Assembly (NCBI RefSeq): GCF_025698545.1
Contig: NC_068569.1
Location: 23,188,001-23,252,000 of the forward strand
Direction: 5' to 3'
Source of the DNA: Gossypium raimondii
Lineage: Eukaryota; Streptophyta; Magnoliopsida; Malvales; Malvaceae
Length of the DNA stretch: 64,000 bases
Shown here one piece after another: positions 11,832 to 23,028 of this stretch; position 1 is the first letter of the stretch, and each line of letters begins with the position of its first letter. The notes under the pieces were generated by a model. That model worked only from the letters and a program-made list of their open reading frames with translations, made no database searches and was not told the DNA's origin. The position numbers and the translations under genes are program-made.

Positions 11832-12685
11832 CATATCATGGACAGCATCCTCAAGCAATTCCGACCAGCTCCAGCTGGTTAATTAAAATTTATATTTTTA
11901 TATTTAGAATCTTTTAACAAGGAACCTTATTTTATTTATTAACAAAATTATATAATTTTTACTCATGCGTTGTGGTATATATTAATTAAATACATTATAT
12001 TTGTTAAAATTCTAGTATAAAATATGTACCGTTTCATGCATCGTTTAAAAACGTAACGTGTCTTATCATAATACTCAATAAACAAAATAATAAATATAAA
12101 ATAAGTATGAAACAAACTCAAAACATGAAATCGGCAAATAACAACAAAAGGAAGTAAATAAAAAAACAAATAAATATGATAAAATCATAAAACAAATAAG
12201 GAAAAAAACTAAAAGCTAAAGTGTGTGTTAGGAATTAGTTGGACAACATTTACAAACTAAACTTAAAAGGTGAAAAAATCATTTTCAATCATTAAATTAA
12301 ATTTGTTTCTATTTTTCCATAATTCCCCATGGGAAAATTTCCCTTAAAAACAATATGCATTAAAAATTATATGTGGTAAGAATTTAAAATTATTATAAAA
12401 ACATTTGTTACCATAAATTAATTTAAAATATATGGTAAAATTAAGCATTAATTCCGTAAATAACTTGAAAATATTCGGTGAGATTTAGCTGTAATTAAAA
12501 ACAAATGCTAAATGATTTTAGTATTTAGCATTAAGAATTATTGAGGGTTAGTATTTGGTATATTGTATTTTTTTTGGTTCTATGGGTAATTTTAAAAAAT
12601 TAATATATATTTTAATATTTTACTATTCATTATAAGAGTGATCCAAATAATTAATATTTAAATCCGTTTAACTGCAAACCGTCCA
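11832..12685. other. Intergenic DNA upstream of AOS
   Basis: AT-rich, with no gene or clear element. A purine-rich A/G tract at about 12707-12740 follows just downstream. Distal promoter elements of the downstream AOS gene may lie here. Confidence 0.4.
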
Positions 12686-12691
12686 CACGTG
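12686..12691. promoter_or_regulatory. G-box CACGTG upstream of AOS
   Basis: A palindromic CACGTG lies 165 bp before the TATA box and about 290 bp before the AOS start codon. G-boxes bind bHLH factors such as MYC2, and AOS genes are known to be jasmonate-inducible, so a role in positive feedback is plausible but not shown. Confidence 0.5.
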
Positions 12692-12855
12692 CCTATTAAT
12701 TTCCTTGAAAAAAAGGAAAAAGGAAAAAGAAAATATAATATTCAATAGTGCACACCTTTCATGACTGGATCAAGATATATTTGAAGCTTAATAGAAATCA
12801 CCGACCGGTCCGACCCGGCCCCTCACCTTTTGCTTACGCCATTGTTGGCAAACAT

Positions 12856-12863
12856 TATAAATA
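12856..12863 (+). promoter_or_regulatory. TATA box of AOS
   Basis: TATAAATA, 118 bp before the ATG at 12981. It predicts a transcription start near 12890 and a leader of about 90 bases. Confidence 0.65.
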
Positions 12864-12980
12864 GAGAGTTGAAGACTGGACTCTGTCATCCACTTGCGAC
12901 CCACTTCAGCTTATTATCATAATATCCCCCACCTCAACACCTTTCGCGGAGCTGAGGAAGCTCATTGTTACTCTATTCAA

Positions 12981-14552
12981 ATGGCATCTTCTTCTTTACC
13001 TTTTACCTCTCTTCATCCGCAATTTGTTTCACCAAACACAAAATCATCGACCACTAGGTTGTCTTCTCGGCGGATTAGAGCCTCAGTGTCGGAGAAACCA
13101 CCTGTTCCAGCGCCGGCAGTGGCGGTTCCAGCAAAGGGAGAAACCAAGCTTCCATTGAAGAAAATTCCGGGGAATTATGGGGTTCCTATTGTTGGTCCAT
13201 TCAAAGATCGACTTGATTATTTCTACAACCAAGGCCGAGACGAGTTTTTTAAATCAAAAATCCAGAAATACAACTCGACAGTGTTTCGGACCAACATGCC
13301 ACCTGGTCCTTTCATTTCTCAAGATCCAAAGGTTGTCGCTTTACTCGACGGTAAGAGCTTCCCCGTCCTTTTCGATGTCACCAAGGTTGAAAAAAAAGAC
13401 CTTTTCACCGGCACTTACATGCCTTCAACTGACCTCACCGGCGGCTACCGAATCCTCTCATATCTCGACCCTTCCGAGCCCAAACATGCTAGGCTCAAAC
13501 AACTCCTCTTTTTCCTCTTGAAATCTAGGAGAGATCATGTAATCCCCGAGTTCCAAGCCTCTTACAGTGAGTTATTCGAAACGTTAGAGAAAGAAGTCGC
13601 CGAGAAAGGCAAAAGCAGCTTTCAGACAGCTAACGATCAAGCTGGGTTTAACTTCTTGAGCCGGGCTTTCTTCGGTTCAAACCCACCGGATACTAAACTA
13701 GGAACCGATGGTCCTAGTTTGATCAGTAAATGGGTACTGTTTCAACTCGGTCCGGTTCTTAAACTCGGTCTCCCAAAGTATGTTGAAGAACTCTTGATCC
13801 ATACCTTCCCTCTTCCCCCGGCTTTGGTTAAAAAGGATTACCAGAGACTGTATGATTTCTTCTACGAATCATCTGGTTCCATTCAAGATGAAGCTGAGAA
13901 ACTGGGTATTTCACGAGAAGAAGCTTGCCATAATCTGTTATTTGCTACGTGTTTCAATTCATTCGGTGGCATGAAGATCTTCTTCCCCAACATGCTTAAA
14001 TGGATTGGCAGGGCTGGAATTAAGCTACACAATAGATTAGCAACGGAGATCAGGTCAGCCATAAGATCCAACGGTGGGAAACTCACAATGGCCGCCATGG
14101 AACAGATGCCATTAATGAAATCGGTCGTCTACGAAGCGTTACGGATCGAACCACCGGTCCCGTTACAGTACGGGAGAGCAAAGAAAGATATCGTGATAGA
14201 GAGCCACGACGCGGTGTTCCAAGTGAAACAAGGGGAGATGCTGTTCGGGTTCCAACCATTTGCAACGAAAGACCCGAAAATATTCGACAGAGCGGAGGAG
14301 TTTGTGGGGGAGAGGTTCATGGGAGAGGAGGGGGAGAAGTTGTTGAAGCACGTGCTATGGTCAAATGGACCCGAGACTCAGCAACCGACGTTGGGGAACA
14401 AACAGTGTGCAGGGAAGGATTTCGTGGTGTTGATGTCGAGGCTTTTGGTGGTGGAATTGTTTAGACGTTACGACTCGTTTGATATCGAAGTGGGTAAGTC
14501 GGCTTTGGGGGCTGCCGTTACCGTCACATCCTTGAAGAGAGCTAGTTTTTAA
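12981..14552 (+). CDS. AOS: Allene oxide synthase, chloroplast (CYP74A)
   Basis: Single-exon gene of 523 residues, the usual length. It dehydrates 13-hydroperoxy-linolenic acid to allene oxide in the plastid, the first committed step of jasmonate synthesis; being CYP74 it needs neither O2 nor a reductase. The first ~50 residues are Ser/Thr/Arg-rich, a transit peptide. The mature part opens with P-L-K-K-I-P-G-N-Y-G-V-P. The I-helix region FNSFGGMKI carries the CYP74 Asn in place of the normal Thr; the E-x-x-R pair is E385-R388; the haem Cys is C476 in the CYP74-type NKQCAGKD. The protein ends close to the family's usual C terminus. I chose the ATG at 12981 because it sits in a strong context (CAAATGG) just after the predicted leader; the frame is open 87 bases further upstream but without an ATG. 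Hydroperoxide lyase (CYP74B) is the alternative but the sequence reads as AOS. Confidence 0.95.
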   Translation: MASSSLPFTSLHPQFVSPNTKSSTTRLSSRRIRASVSEKPPVPAPAVAVPAKGETKLPLKKIPGNYGVPIVGPFKDRLDYFYNQGRDEFFKSKIQKYNSTVFRTNMPPGPFISQDPKVVALLDGKSFPVLFDVTKVEKKDLFTGTYMPSTDLTGGYRILSYLDPSEPKHARLKQLLFFLLKSRRDHVIPEFQASYSELFETLEKEVAEKGKSSFQTANDQAGFNFLSRAFFGSNPPDTKLGTDGPSLISKWVLFQLGPVLKLGLPKYVEELLIHTFPLPPALVKKDYQRLYDFFYESSGSIQDEAEKLGISREEACHNLLFATCFNSFGGMKIFFPNMLKWIGRAGIKLHNRLATEIRSAIRSNGGKLTMAAMEQMPLMKSVVYEALRIEPPVPLQYGRAKKDIVIESHDAVFQVKQGEMLFGFQPFATKDPKIFDRAEEFVGERFMGEEGEKLLKHVLWSNGPETQQPTLGNKQCAGKDFVVLMSRLLVVELFRRYDSFDIEVGKSALGAAVTVTSLKRASF

Positions 14553-15025
14553 GCCCTACAAGTTTTAGCTTCTGTCAATTGTAAACTTTGACAAAGTCAG
14601 TCATGTAATATGATAGAATATTATATCACATTTTTTTATAATTAATTATTTTCTTATTTGCATGGTTATATGTGGGATATAATCAATTAATATGATAGGC
14701 TTATTCCAAGTGCCAAAAACGAGAGATGCAAGGAAATGGTTGTAAAGTAGACGTGACAGCGGTGGAAATCATGATTGTGGGGACAAGTTTAGGCAACAAA
14801 AAGAAGAGTACTTGTCTTTAACTCTATGGACTTTGGGTTATGACAAATCGTTGCTATTTTATGCATATCGGCTAATGTAAGCAACTTTGAATTCAAAGTG
14901 CGTGTTAGACAGATGTTCAACCGAGAAGTGTTGATATAATGCGTCACGCATCACGAGTTTACAACCCAAGTAGTGTTGGATTCCACCTTTTTATCATTTT
15001 TCATTATCTCAAAACAAGTTGGGGG
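14553..15025. other. 3' region of AOS and intergenic DNA
   Basis: Contains the AOS 3' untranslated region (T-rich; no perfect AATAAA seen close to the stop) and then unremarkable sequence. Confidence 0.4.
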
Positions 15026-15475
15026 TAAAAAGTTACAATTTTATTATTAAATTATTAAAAAAATTACAATTTCATCTTTCTATACGGTTTTATCTATTTA
15101 AATTACCTACACCAATTGAAAGTTTTTTTTTCTTTTTTATAGTTTAGTTTTTTTATAAAATAATTTTAAACTTTATGAATCTTTGAACCAAAATTTAAAT
15201 AACTTTTTTTTCTCCAATCTATGACACTAACTATCAGAATAACTTGAACCTAAAATATGTTTTTTTTACTCACCGATTTGTATTGATCCACCAATTCGAT
15301 CATTGAATTGTCGTTTGGAACTCATTGGCAGAACTAAAAAAAAAAAAAAACTTAGCAACCAAGTTACTTATAAAAACTTTTGAATAGTTCAACGATCAAA
15401 TTGTAACTTTTTTTAGTTAAGTGATCAAAACGAAAACTTACCCATAGTTTAGTGACTAATGGTGTAGTTTACCCA
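15026..15475. repeat. Inverted-repeat element, GGTAAACTAC family, copy C
   Basis: The right end GGTGTAGTTTACCCA and the preceding TTTAGTGACTAATGG match copy B closely, as does the centre (ACCTACACCAATTGAAA against GCCTACACCGATCGAAA). The left end is shortened. Confidence 0.55.
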
Positions 15476-15511
15476 ACAAATTTTTAGATTACCGTTTCAT
15501 TATTATTATTT

Positions 15512-15823
15512 TAGGTAAACTACATTATTATTAATCTAACTATGATTTTTTTTGGTCATATAACTATGAAAAGTTACAAAATGGTCACTCAACTATTAGT
15601 AATTTTCTTTTTTGGTCATATAACTATGAAAAGTTACAAAATGGTCACTCAACTATTAGTAAATTTCTTTTTTGGTCACTCAACTATATTAAATTTTTGA
15701 ATGTTTCCATTTCCACGTTAGCCAGCTGGTGACCAAAGACGGCAAATTTGAATAATTAAGTGACAATTTTATAATTTTTCATAGTTGGATAGAAAACATA
15801 ATTGGGTGACGACAAATGTAGTT
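15512..15823. repeat. Inverted-repeat element, GGTAAACTAC family, copy D, with internal 60-bp tandem duplication
   Basis: Starts TAGGTAAACTACATTATTA and ends near GTCGTCACCC's inverse plus ATGTAGTTTT. A 60-bp unit beginning TTTGGTCATATAACTATG occurs twice in direct order (from 15551 and from 15611), differing at one or two bases. The element sits immediately after copy C. Confidence 0.6.
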
Positions 15824-16012
15824 TTTTTTTTTCTGTAATCTATACTATTATAGTAAGGTGGGTTTTACCTTTTAACAACCTTGGCCTTTTGTTTTTTTTT
15901 TTTTATTTTAATACAATAGTTAAATTTCAATTTTGATATTTATTCTATGTCGGGATTTAAATTTAATTTTTTATACATTAATTTTTTACATGATTTGAGA
16001 TCTAAATGTTTA

Positions 16013-16155
16013 GGGTGGGTTTGGATGGTCGGTGGGGTGCGGTGTGTTTAGCTTACTTTTTCTCATACTACAGTATCGTTATAGTATTTAACCTCACCAC
16101 CACTGCTGTTTTTACACTAATAGCAAGTAAACACATCGTCCATCCAAGCCCACCC
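16013..16155. mobile_element. Short MITE, GGGTGAGTTTGGATG family, copy 3
   Basis: GGGTGGGTTTGGATGG at the left and CCATCCAAGCCCACCC at the right are perfect or near-perfect inverted repeats, flanked by TA on each side. The core is inverted relative to copies 1 and 2 (CTCACCACCACTGCTG). Confidence 0.8.
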
Positions 16156-17495
16156 TAAACGATCAATATTGTTAACTATTTTAATTAAATACTGACAACA
16201 TTTTTCTTAAAAATATTATTCTTCAAGAAAGCTTTATTTTATCAAGATAAATTTGAATGTGTTTTCAACAACAATTTTGCATTAACATTTTCAACGAAAT
16301 AATTAAGAATGTTAATTGTTTAGATTAATTAGTGTCATCATAATAGTATAGGAACCAAATGATTCAAATAAAAAATACAAATTAAGGCTCCGTTTGCTTC
16401 ATCGAAATGACTTATGAAAATAACTTATTTTTCGAAAAAGTTAATATTTTTGGTGTTTAGATGAATCTTTGTAAAATATTTTTATTATTTGACAGGTTTC
16501 CTAAAATATTTCATGAAAACTATTTTAATGAAACAAACAGACATTTGAAGTTTTCTTGTATTTTCATTGTTCAATCGAGTTTGTTTTGTATCTATAAATT
16601 TATATTTTACATTGTTGTTTACAAAACAAACACGACATAAATATATTTGTTATAAAATATTATAGTATAATTTCCTTTTAACAATCGAAATTTATTTTAT
16701 AATGAAAACATTTTGTAATAAGTAATGTGATATATAAACTTAATAATAAATAATGCTTAATTAAAACTTAATTTAAATTACGATATTACATATATGAGAG
16801 TATATATTGACACATTAGCATTGTAAGGGATAAATGAAGCAAATCATTGATTAAATAAATACTCATATGCATATAATTAAATTATTCATATTTTTATAAA
16901 TTTAAAAATTAGTTCATATAGTTTTAAGTTTGAGTTAGTTCTACTTTTTTAAATACCAAAATTGAGGTTTAATCTCTCCTACTTGAAAAATGCCGTGAAA
17001 ACCTAATCTTGGCACTCTCTAACTTCCTTTTTCTTCCCTCAATCCTCATTAGTGTCAGGTTTCAGAAACAGCTCAAAACAGACTTCTGCGTCTCTTGCTT
17101 TTCTCTTTTTAGGAAGAACAAACGTCATCTTAATTATTATATAAAAAAACAAATCCTATTAAAAAAAGAAAACAAACAGAAATTAAACCAATCAAGCATT
17201 TATCATACAAACAAAAACAACCCAAATTGGGAATTAAATTAAACTACAAAGGGACGTTATTATTAGGCAAAACGGACCCAGCTGGATTGCAATGGCCATT
17301 CTCGACCTAAAGTAGTTGTTTTATTGTTTCTGATGTTGATTTCAACCCTCAAATCCCTCCTGTCCATCATATGTTCTTCATTTTCCTATATTTAGAATTG
17401 GCATTAGTTTTTTGGGTCATAGTTAGTTTCGTACTCTTTTCTTTTTTGGTTTTCGATTCTGTCGTGATCGTAATGAGAGAAGCAGTAAGGTCACA
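16156..17495. other. Intergenic DNA and 5' region of the WD40 gene
   Basis: AT-rich up to about 17000; 16386-16560 begins GGCTCCGTTTG-like, a motif common at the start of plant MITEs, but no matching end was found. The last 250 bp are probably leader. An ATG at 17473, out of frame with the WD40 start at 17496, opens a frame that ends at 17655 and overlaps the main gene. Confidence 0.4.
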
Positions 17496-18857
17496 ATGTT
17501 TGCTGAGGCTGACGGCTTTCCAAGAGCCAGAAATGGCAAAACCATCCATTCTGATCCCAACATTTCCATCACTGATCCCGCCAGTGAAGATGATTTCAAC
17601 ATCCGATACAGCAGCGCATCGGCCGCCCCCGCTTGTTATGAAGTCAACAGGGTGAGTTGCGACGCTTCACCTTTGACTATGTCGCCTTGGAAGCAAGCTT
17701 CTCCTTTGAGCAAAACGCCATGGACCCATTCCGACGAAGCCAAAGTTCCGGCTAATAGTCTCATCGGCTCCATTGTACGTGAAGAAGGGCATATTTATTC
17801 ATTGGCAGCAACAAAGGATCTTCTTTACACTGGCTCTGATAGCAAGAACATTCGTGTGTGGAAGAATTTGAAAGAATTTACAGGGTTTAAGTCAAACAGT
17901 GGATTGGTTAAGGCCATTGTTATATCTGGTGAAAAGATTTTTACGGGTCATCAAGATGGGAAGATTCGTGTTTGGAAAGTGTCGCTTAAGAACCCCAGCA
18001 TTCATAAACGATCTGGATCCTTGCCAACTCTTAAAGACATCCTTAAAAGCTCCATTAAACCAAGCAGCTACATCGAAGTGAAACGTAAGCGTTCTTTATG
18101 GATCAAACACTCGGATGCGCTGTCGTGTTTGAGCTTGAACAACGAACACGGTCTTCTTTATTCGGCTTCATGGGACCGGACATTCAAAGTTTGGAGAATT
18201 TCAGATTCCAAATGTCTCGAATCGGTTCATGCACACGAAGACGCTGTTAACTCAGTGATTTCCACCTCGGGAGAAATGGTTTTCACTGGTTCCGCAGATG
18301 GAACCGTCAAAGTGTGGAAAAGAGAACTGCAACATAAAGGAACAAAGCATAAGTTGGCTCAAACACTTTTACAACAAGAAAGCGCGGTCACTGCCTTAGC
18401 CATCAACGCCGCTGGTTCAGCAGTTTACTGTGGTTCCAGTGAGGGCCTGGTCAATTTCTGGGAGATTGGAAAGCAATTATCCCACGGTGGAGTCCTTAAA
18501 GGCCATAAGTTAGCCATTCTTTGCCTTGCGGCGGCTGGGAATTTGGTTTTCAGCGGGTCAGCGGATAAAAGTATATGTGTTTGGCGTAAAGATGGCAACA
18601 TCCACACATGCCTTTCGGTGCTGACGGGGCACACTGGGCCAGTGAAGTGCTTGGCCGTCGAAAAAGATCATGAATCGGGGAATGACCATCGATGGATCGT
18701 TTACAGTGGAAGCCTTGATAAGTCCGTCAAAGTGTGGAGCGTTTCGGAGTTTGCTCAGGCGATGTCGAAGGTGGGTGGCCATGAGAGCAATAGAGAGGCT
18801 TTCCCGGTGGAAGGGAGCTATTCCACGAACAGCCGAGCCAGCCATAGTAGGTTCTAA
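17496..18857 (+). CDS. WD40-repeat protein, JINGUBANG-like
   Basis: Intronless gene of 453 residues. Residues 1-90 are a Ser/Pro-rich leader (P-W-K-x-A-S-P, K-T-P-W). Seven WD40 blades follow at about 97-123, 135-161, 205-233, 246-274, 295-322, 336-363 and 379-414, each ending in V-W or F-W with the family's G-S-x-D/S-x-x-I/V/F turn ([20 protein letters not shown]). This fits one closed seven-bladed propeller with a basic insert (171-201) between blades 2 and 3, and no catalytic domain. The architecture matches the plant JINGUBANG group, of which the Arabidopsis founder is a pollen protein that restrains germination through a jasmonate-linked partner; that role may not hold for this paralogue. 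The start is the first in-frame ATG, with A at -3. An out-of-frame ATG 23 bases upstream could damp translation. Confidence 0.88.
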   Translation: MFAEADGFPRARNGKTIHSDPNISITDPASEDDFNIRYSSASAAPACYEVNRVSCDASPLTMSPWKQASPLSKTPWTHSDEAKVPANSLIGSIVREEGHIYSLAATKDLLYTGSDSKNIRVWKNLKEFTGFKSNSGLVKAIVISGEKIFTGHQDGKIRVWKVSLKNPSIHKRSGSLPTLKDILKSSIKPSSYIEVKRKRSLWIKHSDALSCLSLNNEHGLLYSASWDRTFKVWRISDSKCLESVHAHEDAVNSVISTSGEMVFTGSADGTVKVWKRELQHKGTKHKLAQTLLQQESAVTALAINAAGSAVYCGSSEGLVNFWEIGKQLSHGGVLKGHKLAILCLAAAGNLVFSGSADKSICVWRKDGNIHTCLSVLTGHTGPVKCLAVEKDHESGNDHRWIVYSGSLDKSVKVWSVSEFAQAMSKVGGHESNREAFPVEGSYSTNSRASHSRF

Positions 18858-18973
18858 CAGTGAAGGAAGGGCTCATCTTCAGGGTTTTACAGCGGGTATA
18901 AAATTGTTGTATTGTGGAGAAATGGATATACTTAAACGAAAAATGGAGACAAATTAAGATAAAAGCTTTCTTA

Positions 18974-18979
18974 AATAAA
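18974..18979 (+). terminator. Candidate poly-A signal of the WD40 gene
   Basis: AATAAA 117 bp after the stop codon of the JINGUBANG-like gene, at a typical plant 3' UTR distance. Confidence 0.45.
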
Positions 18980-21019
18980 ATTTATCATCTGTTATTTGTC
19001 TAGCTGCCAAATCTAAAGATCGCATATTCATCCAACTTCAAGCTCCTGCAGTGCCTAATTTCTTAGTTTTCGAGGTTTTGGATAAAAGTCCAAAGATTAA
19101 CAACTCAATATCTATATTACGGTACCACAAACTATGATTTCACCTGGTTCTTCTTTCTTTCTAATAATAGAATGATAAATCAGCTTTTTTAATACTTTTA
19201 ATTAGATTTAAATTTTTTGAGAAAGAAAAAGTTAAAAATAAAAAATAAAAATCCGTCATTCTCCTATTAGAACGGAATATAAATGATTTGAAAATACAAT
19301 TTCATACAATCTATTTTCTCGAAGCCATAGGCAGGTGACAATTATAATGAGATACCATCTATCTATATATATATATATATATATGTAACATTTCATATTA
19401 AATTATTTTAAAATCCAAAAATTAATTAGTATTTAAGTGCAAGTATAATCAGAAATTTTAAAATGAAAATTATCAGAATCAAAATGTTTAGCCTTTAGAT
19501 CAAATTAAATAAATCAAAATTTTAGGTTTATCATTGAACTTACCTCACTATTAAAATAAAAAGCACAACCCAAAATTAGTTTTAAAATATACTTTTAATT
19601 ATTTTTAAATTAATATTCATGTTCTAAGTATGTAGTTTTCACACGTAATTACTTGTGTGGTAGAATTTTTAAATTAATATTTACAAACAAGATCCACGTG
19701 AAACAAAATTCACACGAGCAAAGGTAAAACATTATCAGGGGTTATTTGAAAATATTGAAAAGCTTAATGTTTATTGCCCCCGAACTATACTCGTTTTTTC
19801 ACTTGAGTATTTTTTTTTGATGTTAAAAAAAAAAAAGCTAACACGTGGCTTATTAGAATGTGCAACGTTGTCTTCTTTTATATTTTAATATTATGTATAT
19901 TATATTAATTAAAAAGCATATATAATATATAAATAATGTAAAATTTTAAAAATATATTTTAAAATTGTCTTCTTTTATATTTTAATATTATGTATATTAT
20001 ATTAATTAAAAAGCATATATAATATATAAATAATGTAAAATTTTAAAAATATATTTTAAAATAAAATATTTTAAAATATATATATATTTTAAAAATTCAG
20101 AATAATATATAAAATTAAAATTTTGTAAAATATTTCAAAATTATTTAAAATTTAGAAACTTGAAAAAACCCTTAAAATTTTCAAAATATATATATTCTAG
20201 AAATATTGTAATAATTTTTTCAAAATTCAAAACAATAAATGAAACATTCAAAAAAATTAACTAAAAAAATATACATTCTATAAATTGAAAAAATGAAATT
20301 TTTAACTTAGAAATCAAAATAAAAAATCAAAATATATAAAATTGAATTTTTTTTAATAATTTTTAAAAATTACAAAATAAAAAATTATGAAAATATTATC
20401 TTGACTTGAATGAAGTGTTAGTTAAAATTTTGGTCACACTCATTTGACACAGATTCGAACCGTGCTGTCCCATCTCTCACCTCTAATATTGTAAAAAAAA
20501 TTATGAAAATATTAAAATGTTAAAAATTTAAAGGAAAAGTCGGTAAACTATTAGCTAAAGTCAAAGAAATATAGTTAAAATGTTTAATTTTTTTAAATTA
20601 TTAACAGTATTTTTTCTATTTTTTATTTTTTGAATTTATATATATTTTAATTTTAATAAGCATGAATTTCATGTAACCCATTCTCATCGGCGTTGTATGT
20701 CAACAGAATTTGTTATTGCTATTATAAAAATCAAACTAAATTGGGTAACCAAATAATAATTTTAAAAATAAAAAATTTAAGCATTAAGCCATATTAAAAA
20801 CTAAACTATGCTAAAGTAGCCTAATCCACACTATCTACTGACTATTGTCATCTCATATTATGGATTTCCATTAGAAGAGGACTAATAGGGGAGAGTTTTG
20901 ACATCCATTTTTCAGGTTCAAATTACAGTCCTAGATTGTCCCTTGCTCCCATTCCTATGAGAACATGCGACTTTATAAATATATAATATTCCGGCAAACA
21001 ACTATATATATAGGTAGAT
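18980..21019. other. AT-rich intergenic DNA between convergent WD40 and CYP82 genes
   Basis: Contains a TA run (about 19360-19384), a tandem duplication (19868-20061) and a stretch at about 20405-20490 with tRNA-promoter-like boxes (TAGTTAAAATTTT and AGATTCGAACC) that could be a degraded SINE. No gene seen. Confidence 0.45.
19868..20061. repeat. Perfect 97-bp tandem duplication
   Basis: Two head-to-tail copies of a 97-bp AT-rich unit starting TTGTCTTCTTTTATATTTTA (19868-19964 and 19965-20061), identical as far as I can read. Identity in such AT-rich DNA points to a recent duplication. Confidence 0.85.
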
Positions 21020-22910
21020 TTATTCATACAGATGAGGGGGAAGACGAGGTGTGAAAACAACATCAAGTGGCGTGGCTTTGAGACTAGTCAAACCGGTACC
21101 CTCGCGCATGTCGACTGGCTCATCGAACGGTGTCGTAATCTCGAACGATTGCAGCAGAGTCGCAAGGTTGAGTTGTAAAACTTGAAGAGCAAATGAAATT
21201 CCGGGGCAAACTCTTCGACCGCTGCCGAATGGTATGAATTCGAAGTTTCGTCCCCACATATCCATGTGCTTTTGCGTTGTAAGGAACCTTTCCGGTCGAA
21301 ACTCGTCGGGATCGGACCACACTTTGGGATCTCGCTGAAGCTTGGAAATGTTTACAAGAAGGCGTGTGCCTGCCGGAATGAAGTATCCGCCGGTGATGCA
21401 GTCTTCGACGGATTCATGCGGTACAGACAGTGGGGCGGCGGGGTATAATCGGGTTGTTTCTTTGATTATGGCTTGGAGATAGACCAAGTTCTTGATATCG
21501 GATTCTTCCACTAGCCTGTCTTTACCGACAAAAGTGTCTAATTCATTTTGGGCTTTCTTCAACACATCGCGGTGGTTTAATAGTAACGATAGAGCCCATG
21601 TTATCGTCACTGTTGTTGTGTCGGTTCCACCTAAGATTATCGCCTTGCAAAAGGAACGAAACAGTTTTGAAGATAAATTCTACCATGGGATTCAAAATTC
21701 AATCAACTGTACCTCTTTCTCCAACTGTGACGCTTCAATAATTTTGGGCTTAAATGGAGAAAACAAGACATGTGAAACCCACTCTATCTCCATTTATTTG
21801 TAAAAATCAATAAAACATTACCTAAAATTTCAGATCCAAACTCCAAAGGCAGCGTGGCTTAATACGTTGATATTGTCCAATCTTAATTCTTGACATAAAT
21901 ATCGGATTTAAATAATGAAAAAAATCAGAAGCGATTTGTAGATAAGAACTAACCAGGCAGGTAGCTTTGTTGATTGTGTCAGCATCATAAGAAGGGTGGT
22001 CCTCAGCATCTTCAAGAAGCGACAACATCATGTACATGAAATCATCATGTTCGCCGTATGATTTGCCTGAATTTCTCTTCCGTTTATGTTCCTCCAAGCA
22101 TTCCTCAAGAATTTGGTCCAGTTTCTTTGCCGTCTTCTTCATCGCCTTCTCATGCCCACCCAAATCCAACCACCGCAAGAACGGCAGCGAGTCCGCCACC
22201 GTGAACGTCCCTGTCAAATCGAAGAAATCTCTCACCGCTTTCCGCCGTTGCACGTTTTCTTCTTCCTCGTGTGAAGTTTCAACCTCGGAGTATCTCTTCC
22301 CGATAACAATCTTGAAAACTGTGTTCATGTTCAAAGTCCAAAACCATCTCTTCATCTCCACAACCACCGGTTCCGAACAATTATTGGTGACTAACTCGTA
22401 AAGCCGTTTGATTGATGCTCTGATTTCCGATTCTCGTACATGTCTCAGCTTCGCCAATCGGTAGTTGGACAGTACCTCGAGCGTCGCTATCTTGCGAACG
22501 TGACGCCAGTAAGGGCCGTAAGAGCTGAACCCAAACATGGCGAAGTTGTATCCCAAAAGCTCCGCCGCTAGAGTTCTGGGACGACTGGCGAAGGCTTTAT
22601 CGTTGGTGGTGAAACACTCTTTAGCCATTTCCCAATTGCTTACTACTAGTGTTGGGTGCATGCCTAGCCTGAAGGTGAAGATCGGCCCGTATGCGTCGGC
22701 AAAGTTACCCAAGGTAATGTGGGCTGGTTTTGGCCCTCCTAACAGGTGGAGGTGGCCAAGAAATGGCCTTGCACCGCCAATTTCTGGTGGTTTTTTCTTC
22801 TTGACTGAGCTTTTTCGAGTAATCACGGTTGTAAACAACAAATAGCTAAAGAGCAAAAAGGCAAAGATTCCAGCCACTCCAATTACAGGGTTTGGAAAGA
22901 AAGTTCCCAT
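21020..22910 (-). CDS. Cytochrome P450, CYP82 family (CYP82D-like)
   Basis: Two exons: 22910-21954 (319 codons) and 21643-21020, split by a 310-bp phase-0 intron (donor CTG|GTTAGT, acceptor GCAAG|GCG), giving 526 residues. The single intron just before the I-helix is typical of CYP82 genes. Residues 9-28 are the ER membrane anchor, followed by a basic stop and the P-P-E-I-G-G-A-R-P hinge. The I-helix is AIILGGTDTTTV (320-331) with the O2-activating Thr; E381-R384 is the E-x-x-R pair; FRPERF is at 434-439; the haem loop is FGSGRRVCPG with C465. All catalytic features are intact. CYP82 enzymes hydroxylate terpenoids, flavonoids or alkaloids with a P450 reductase; in cotton one CYP82D acts in gossypol synthesis, but substrate cannot be told from sequence alone. 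Confidence 0.92.
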
Positions 22911-23020
22911 GGCAGATAGTTCGAAGTTCTAAACTTTGAGGTCTTTGGAACGAAGATAAACGAATAAGGATTTAGAACGAATAGTTTTGGGAAGCATGAA
23001 TGATCAAACATAATGCATTC

Positions 23021-23028
23021 AATTTATA
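23021..23028 (-). promoter_or_regulatory. TATA box candidate of CYP82
   Basis: TATAAATT on the minus strand, about 111 bp upstream of the start codon at 22910. Confidence 0.45.

Noticed and set aside
12894-12980. N-terminal extension of the AOS reading frame
   Set aside because: The frame is open upstream but has no ATG there, and this stretch lies in the predicted leader just after the TATA box. The ATG at 12981 begins a normal transit peptide.
13177-14351. Several short open frames overlapping AOS in other frames and on the other strand
   Set aside because: They are shadows of the GC-richer AOS coding sequence and show no domain.
19868-20061. CRISPR-like repeat array
   Set aside because: Two contiguous 97-bp units without spacers in a plant genome are a simple tandem duplication.
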